The notes below the pieces were generated by a model. It saw only the letters and a list, made by a program, of their open reading frames with translations, had not been told where the DNA came from and did no database searches. A stretch of 9,981 nucleotides of DNA from an uncultured Polaribacter sp. (GTDB lineage Bacteria > Bacteroidota > Bacteroidia > Flavobacteriales > Flavobacteriaceae): positions 1 through 9,981 of the forward strand of contig CAJXAS010000056.1 of assembly GCA_913050305.1 (NCBI GenBank), in the 5' to 3' direction. The position numbers and the translations under genes are program-made. Shown here piece by piece: positions 6,464 to 9,981 of this stretch. Numbering within the stretch: the stretch's first letter is position 1; every line of letters starts with the position of its first letter.

Positions 6464-6937
6464 TTAATGTTTTATAATTTTGAAGGTTTTTAGTTCTTGG
6501 TTATTTTGTTGTACTCTTAATATGTACACACCTAACGGCAAGCTTTCCATTGCTATTTTTGTTTCCGTTTGTGTTACTCTGCCTTTACTTACAAAGCGAC
6601 CTAATAAATCATACATTATGTAGCTTAAACCTGTTAACTTTCCAGCTTTTAAGGCCAGTATAATAGATTCTGAAGTTGGATTTGGATAGGTGACCGCATT
6701 AAGTGTTAATGCCGTTAATTCTGGATTGCTTAAAGTAATAAATTCGATACTTTTTTGTATCCCTTGATTTAATGAGCCTGCCCCAGTAGAAGGATTTGTG
6801 TATACTAATTGGCCTATCGTATAGCTAATAGTTCCACCAAGCCCTGTAGCCTGACCACCAGAGACGGGAATCGTTTCTTGTGCTTTTACTGCCACAAAAA
6901 CTAAAATAAAAATAATTAATAATACTATTTTTTTCAT
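6464..6937 (-). CDS. Short secreted protein with T9SS type A C-terminal sorting domain
   Basis: A 157-residue protein. The signal peptide covers residues 1-20 (core IVLLIIFILVFVAV, cleavage after KAQ). A short mature segment (21-70) begins ETIPVSGGQATGLGGTISYTIGQLVY, a form often found ahead of sorting domains in flavobacteria. Residues about 81-157 are a T9SS type A sorting domain: TYPNPTSE (83-90), YDLLGRFVSKG (109-119), LPLGVYILRV (133-142) and the basic end KTFKIIKH. The protein is therefore expected to cross the outer membrane by the type IX secretion system, with the domain removed at the surface. What remains is only about 60 residues, with no recognisable enzyme or binding domain. It is the first gene of a two-gene operon. 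No -7 element matching TAnnTTTG was found upstream on this strand. Confidence 0.9.
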   Translation of the reverse strand: MKKIVLLIIFILVFVAVKAQETIPVSGGQATGLGGTISYTIGQLVYTNPSTGAGSLNQGIQKSIEFITLSNPELTALTLNAVTYPNPTSESIILALKAGKLTGLSYIMYDLLGRFVSKGRVTQTETKIAMESLPLGVYILRVQQNNQELKTFKIIKH

Positions 6938-6953
6938 TGTGTATTGATTTTAA

Positions 6954-6985
6954 AGCGAAAGCAGCACACCTGCTTAAAAAGCGCT
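6954..6985 (-). promoter_or_regulatory. Nested hairpin in the leader of the T9SS-protein operon
   Basis: An inner stem AAGCAG / CTGCTT (6959-6964 with 6970-6975) with a five-base loop sits inside an outer AGCG / CGCT pair (6954-6957 with 6982-6985). It lies 17-48 bases ahead of the start codon, so it would be in the 5' untranslated RNA. There is no T tract, so it is not a terminator. A role in translation or RNA stability is speculative. Confidence 0.35.
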
Positions 6986-7070
6986 AATTAATTAATATAG
7001 TATAATCAACATAAAAGGAAAAATGTTACATAGTTCCACTATTTATTTATATAATTATACGTGTTACTTA

Positions 7071-7104
7071 TTTCCTAAATCCCTTAAAAACTATCTTATA
7101 TTTG
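7071..7104 (+). promoter_or_regulatory. Promoter of the dihydrouridine synthase gene
   Basis: TATATTTG (7097-7104) is an exact match to the Bacteroidota -7 element TAnnTTTG. A TTTC at 7071-7074 is the best -33 candidate, at 22 bases spacing. Transcription would begin about 12 bases before the ATG, giving a very short leader. Confidence 0.6.
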
Positions 7105-7120
7105 CACAATTATATTTTTC

Positions 7121-8074
7121 ATGAGTCAGACATTATTATCTTCTCCCTTACAGGGTTTTACAGATTACAAATTTAGAAATGCTTTCAATTATTATTTTGG
7201 CGGTATTGATACCTTTTATGCACCGTATATAAGATTAAATGGAAAACTGGTAATTAAAAATTCCTATCAAAAAGATATTGCACTAGAAAATAATACCGAG
7301 CTGGAAGTAATTCCGCAAATTATTACTAATGATGCAGATGAGTTTCTTTTTGTTTCTAAATATGTTCGAGAATTAGGCTACAAAGAGTTAAACTGGAATT
7401 TAGGTTGCCCCTACCCAATGGTTACTAAACGTGGCATGGGTTCTGGCTTGATTAGCGATGCTAAAAAAATAAATACTATTCTTCGCAAAGTACATAATGA
7501 ATCTGATATTCTTGTTTCTATGAAAATGAGGATGGGTTATGAAAACCCCGAAGAAATATTAGATGTTTTACCAATTTTAGATACCTATCCTTTAAAAAAT
7601 ATTGCCATTCATGCTCGCATTGGTAAACAATTATACAAAGGAGGAACGAACTTAGAAGCGTTTCAAAAATGTTTAGACAACAGCAAACATAAAATGTACT
7701 ATAATGGAGACATTACCTCTGTTGAAGCTTTTCATAAACTACAAGAACGTTTTCCTAGTATAGACCATTGGATGATTGGAAGGGGTTTAATTGCAGATCC
7801 TTTTTTACCAAGTATGATGAAAGCCGATACCAAAGAATATCCTAAAAACAGGTTTGATATCTTCAATGAATTTCATGATCAAATATATCAAGAATATGAC
7901 GCTGCACTATCAGGACCAACTCCTATAAAAATGAAAATGTTAGGATTCTGGGAATTTTTCTCTCAAAGTTTTGCAAATCCACAAAAAACCTATAAAAAAA
8001 TTAAAAAAGCCAACAGTCCAAAAAACTACCAAAATGCGGTAAGAGATATTTTTAAGGAAGCAAAAAACGGTTAA
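7121..8074 (+). CDS. tRNA-dihydrouridine synthase family protein
   Basis: Cytoplasmic FMN- and NADPH-dependent enzyme that reduces uridine to dihydrouridine in the D-loop region of tRNA. The 317-residue protein has the family motifs in order: SPLQGFTDYKFRN at the N-terminus (8-20, FMN-binding strand), NLGCPYPMV (93-101) with the catalytic cysteine C96, VSMKMRMG (132-139), IHARIGKQLYKG (163-174) with the flavin-contacting His/Arg pair, YNGDI (194-198), and the phosphate-binding IGRGLIADPF (219-228). Usual variants in other bacteria read HGRT and GRGALGNP, so this belongs to a divergent subgroup rather than to classical DusA, DusB or DusC. No assignment to one tRNA position is made. Length is normal. 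The 3' end faces the channel gene with only 24 bases between the stops. Confidence 0.95.
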   Translation: MSQTLLSSPLQGFTDYKFRNAFNYYFGGIDTFYAPYIRLNGKLVIKNSYQKDIALENNTELEVIPQIITNDADEFLFVSKYVRELGYKELNWNLGCPYPMVTKRGMGSGLISDAKKINTILRKVHNESDILVSMKMRMGYENPEEILDVLPILDTYPLKNIAIHARIGKQLYKGGTNLEAFQKCLDNSKHKMYYNGDITSVEAFHKLQERFPSIDHWMIGRGLIADPFLPSMMKADTKEYPKNRFDIFNEFHDQIYQEYDAALSGPTPIKMKMLGFWEFFSQSFANPQKTYKKIKKANSPKNYQNAVRDIFKEAKNG

Positions 8075-8098
8075 TCTACTTTCTATAAATTAACAACT

Positions 8099-9745
8099 CT
8101 AAGAGCTTTCGCGCAAGTGATCCACATCTAGATTTTCATTATTAAAGTCTTCTAAAATCTTAGCAACAGAAGCATTTATAGTATTGGCATCTATATTATA
8201 GTTCGGATTAAATCCTTTTTTCTCTGGAAAATTTTCTATCATAACTGTTGAAGAAGGAAACGCAAAATCAACACCTAATGCCTTCGCTAACCTTACAATT
8301 GCCATATGCAGCCTATGTTTAGATGATTGCTCTGTGCTCCAAGCTAAACTTTTAAAATAAACATTTACCATAACTAATAACGCAGAATCTCCAAAACCAC
8401 TAAATTCTACATTGTAAGAATCTGAAAGTGTTTCTGGATGTGCAATTACAATCTCTCTAACTCCTTTTACAAAAGCTTCAATTAATTCTGGAGGTGTATC
8501 ATAACGCACACCTAAATTGGTGTTGTAACGCCTAAACAGGCGCAAGCCTTTGTTATTAATAATAATCTCAGACAATTTACTATTTGGTATTTGATATACA
8601 GAGGTATCTGCAGCACGAACACTTGTAGATCTAAACCCAACTTTTTCTACAGTACCAGAAAATTCTCCAGTTTCAATCCAATCTTCTATATGAAATGGCT
8701 TGTCTATGAAAATCATAATAGTTCCTATTAAGTTTTTCACGGTGTCTTGAGAAGCTAAAGCTACTGCCAAACCACCAATAGTTGCACCCGCCAGAATAGT
8801 AGTAGTATCTACACCAAAAAGAGAAATTAATCTTAAAACACCCACAACAATAACCAAACCTGTAAAGAAATTATGCAATATTGGGGCTAATTGATCATCT
8901 AATTTATTATCGGTCTTAGCTGTAAACGCACTGTAAAATTTCATTAGTACATGCACTAAATTTAAAAAAACATAAGTCCAAAAGACAACTATTGCAATAT
9001 TTATAAAAAGAAATACCCAAGCATTAGCTTCTAAACTAAATTGAAGTGATGGAATTACTTTTTTGATAAAGTTTATAGCTAATAATAAACTGATAGGTCT
9101 CGCTAGCTTTTTTAAATACTTATCAAAACTGATATCTGTACTTTTTGTGACTCTATGTTGAATTGTATTCAGTAAATAATAGGTTATTCTTTTAAAAATA
9201 TAAAATAAAATTACAGTTAATAATAAAAATATAATAGCCATAAATACTTGCCAATATTCTATTCCCATTAATTTTTTATGACCAATTTCTGGCACAATAT
9301 CTTGTATTTTTTGAACATACCAAGGAAAAACAGCACTATAAAGCACATCTGTTTTTTTAATAGTTTCAAGTGAATAATACCAGTTCTCTCCTGCTTTTTC
9401 TAAAGAAATCTCTGGCATTCTTTTCGGAAAAGGCGTGTATTTTTGACTAGAAGAAAAACGAACCGTATCTTTAAAATTAGGGTTTTTAGGTACAAGGTCA
9501 AAATCTACAATTAAACCTTTACCATCTAAAATTTTCTTAATTCTTATTGCTTTTTTAACTGCTTCTTTTTCAGATAGCCCTAAGATTGTTTTTGACGCTT
9601 TTTTAGGCTGATATGAATCTGACTGTAAAAAGTACAAATGGGTGTATAAAGTAGCGTGAGGATTGCTTAAATCTACATTCACAGAATCCTTTTGAGCATT
9701 CGCTATGAATGAAACTAAAAATAATAAACAAAGTAATTTACGCAT
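8099..9745 (-). CDS. MscS-family mechanosensitive ion channel with signal peptide and N-terminal periplasmic domain
   Basis: Inner-membrane channel of 548 residues that should open under membrane tension and release solutes during osmotic downshock. A signal peptide (1-18, ending ANAQ) is followed by an extra soluble region (about 19-160), expected to be periplasmic and not recognised as a known domain. Membrane segments are visible at about 165-185, 214-230, 243-268 and 289-310. The pore helix follows (about 313-345) and is Gly/Ala-rich: AGATIGGLAVALASQDTVKNL. The conserved beta-domain entry matches MscS, with FIDKPFHIEDWIETG (346-360), GTVEKVGFRSTSVRAAD (364-380) and the loop IPNSKL (386-391). 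The C-terminal cytoplasmic domain runs to about 510. The protein is about twice the length of minimal MscS. It is transcribed from its own promoter and converges with dus. Confidence 0.93.
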   Translation of the reverse strand: MRKLLCLLFLVSFIANAQKDSVNVDLSNPHATLYTHLYFLQSDSYQPKKASKTILGLSEKEAVKKAIRIKKILDGKGLIVDFDLVPKNPNFKDTVRFSSSQKYTPFPKRMPEISLEKAGENWYYSLETIKKTDVLYSAVFPWYVQKIQDIVPEIGHKKLMGIEYWQVFMAIIFLLLTVILFYIFKRITYYLLNTIQHRVTKSTDISFDKYLKKLARPISLLLAINFIKKVIPSLQFSLEANAWVFLFINIAIVVFWTYVFLNLVHVLMKFYSAFTAKTDNKLDDQLAPILHNFFTGLVIVVGVLRLISLFGVDTTTILAGATIGGLAVALASQDTVKNLIGTIMIFIDKPFHIEDWIETGEFSGTVEKVGFRSTSVRAADTSVYQIPNSKLSEIIINNKGLRLFRRYNTNLGVRYDTPPELIEAFVKGVREIVIAHPETLSDSYNVEFSGFGDSALLVMVNVYFKSLAWSTEQSSKHRLHMAIVRLAKALGVDFAFPSSTVMIENFPEKKGFNPNYNIDANTINASVAKILEDFNNENLDVDHLRESS

Positions 9746-9778
9746 GATATAATTATTAAATTGCTGTTAAACGAAAAA

Positions 9779-9812
9779 CAAATTTAAACCTTTTCATTTT
9801 TTAATCGTCAAA
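9779..9812 (-). promoter_or_regulatory. Promoter of the MscS-family channel gene
   Basis: On the minus strand, TTTG (9812-9809), a 22-base spacer and TAAATTTG (9786-9779) form a complete Bacteroidota promoter. The -7 element lies 33 bases before the start codon, so the leader is about 25-30 bases long. Confidence 0.75.
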
Positions 9813-9832
9813 GAAGTATAAATAATAAAATT

Positions 9833-9981
9833 ATGAAAAATATTGCAAGTATTTTACTGTTAGTACTCATTTTTACTTTTACCATACAAGCACAGAAGAA
9901 AAGAGGGTATAAACAACAACTTACTATTAATCAACAAACAAGTTTAAAAGTAAAACAAATGACGTTGGTCTTAGATTTATC
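9833..9981 (+). CDS. Small exported protein, 3'-truncated by window edge; possibly Spy/CpxP-like
   Basis: Begins at ATG 9833 and stays open to the edge, giving 49 complete codons. Residues 1-21 form a signal peptide (core IASILLLVLIFTFTI, cleavage after QAQ), followed by a basic KKRGYK segment. The last visible part, LTINQQTSLKVKQMTLVLDLS, resembles the start of the Gln- and Lys-rich helices of small periplasmic LTxxQ (Spy/CpxP-type) proteins in Bacteroidota, but the diagnostic helices lie outside the window. The gene is divergent from the channel gene, with 87 bases between the two starts. No clear TAnnTTTG element was found for it. Confidence 0.7.
   Translation, partial: MKNIASILLLVLIFTFTIQAQKKRGYKQQLTINQQTSLKVKQMTLVLDL

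Noticed and set aside
6954..6985. Nested hairpin as a transcription terminator
   Set aside because: No T-rich tract follows on either strand, and it sits ahead of a start codon rather than behind a gene.
8075..8098. Bidirectional terminator between dus and the channel gene
   Set aside because: The 24-base gap has no inverted repeat with a T tract.

Overview
The window looks like a chromosomal segment of a marine-type member of the Flavobacteriia (phylum Bacteroidota). The reasons are its low GC content, promoters of the Bacteroidota form TTTG-N(19-22)-TAnnTTTG, the absence of clear Shine-Dalgarno sequences, a type IX secretion (T9SS) C-terminal sorting domain, a Met-zincin-type protease family abundant in Bacteroidota, and surface proteins of a common flavobacterial type. 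No rRNA, tRNA, CRISPR array or intact insertion sequence was seen.

Layout: (1) 1-1242 is the 3' end of metK (S-adenosylmethionine synthase), open at the left edge and closed by a strong hairpin terminator. (2) 1401-3890 encodes a secreted 829-residue zinc metalloprotease with its own terminator. (3) About 4090-5355 is a compact three-gene metal-responsive operon: a CadC-like ArsR repressor, a fused MerT-MerP mercuric transporter, and a small 11-cysteine GDCCVxC protein. It has a promoter/operator in front and a perfect-palindrome terminator behind. (4) 5502-6937, minus strand, is a two-gene surface-protein operon: a short T9SS-sorted protein, then a DUF1566-like protein with an NTAK repeat stalk. 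(5) 7121-8074 encodes a tRNA-dihydrouridine synthase. (6) 8099-9745, minus strand, encodes a MscS-type mechanosensitive channel with a signal peptide and an extra N-terminal periplasmic domain. (7) 9833-9981 is the start of a small exported protein cut by the right edge.

Housekeeping genes (metK, dus) and envelope genes (protease, surface proteins, channel) flank the one accessory-looking unit, the mer-type operon. Its logic is readable from the sequence. A soft-metal-sensing repressor controls its own promoter, the second gene starts inside the stop codon of the first (ATGA), and the third follows after 5 bases. The operon has an uptake transporter and a cysteine-rich protein but no mercuric reductase (merA) or organomercurial lyase (merB) anywhere in the window. 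Uptake without reduction is paradoxical for classical mercury resistance, so this is the most interesting unit here. Its arrangement may reflect a partner gene elsewhere or a different metal or thiol function.
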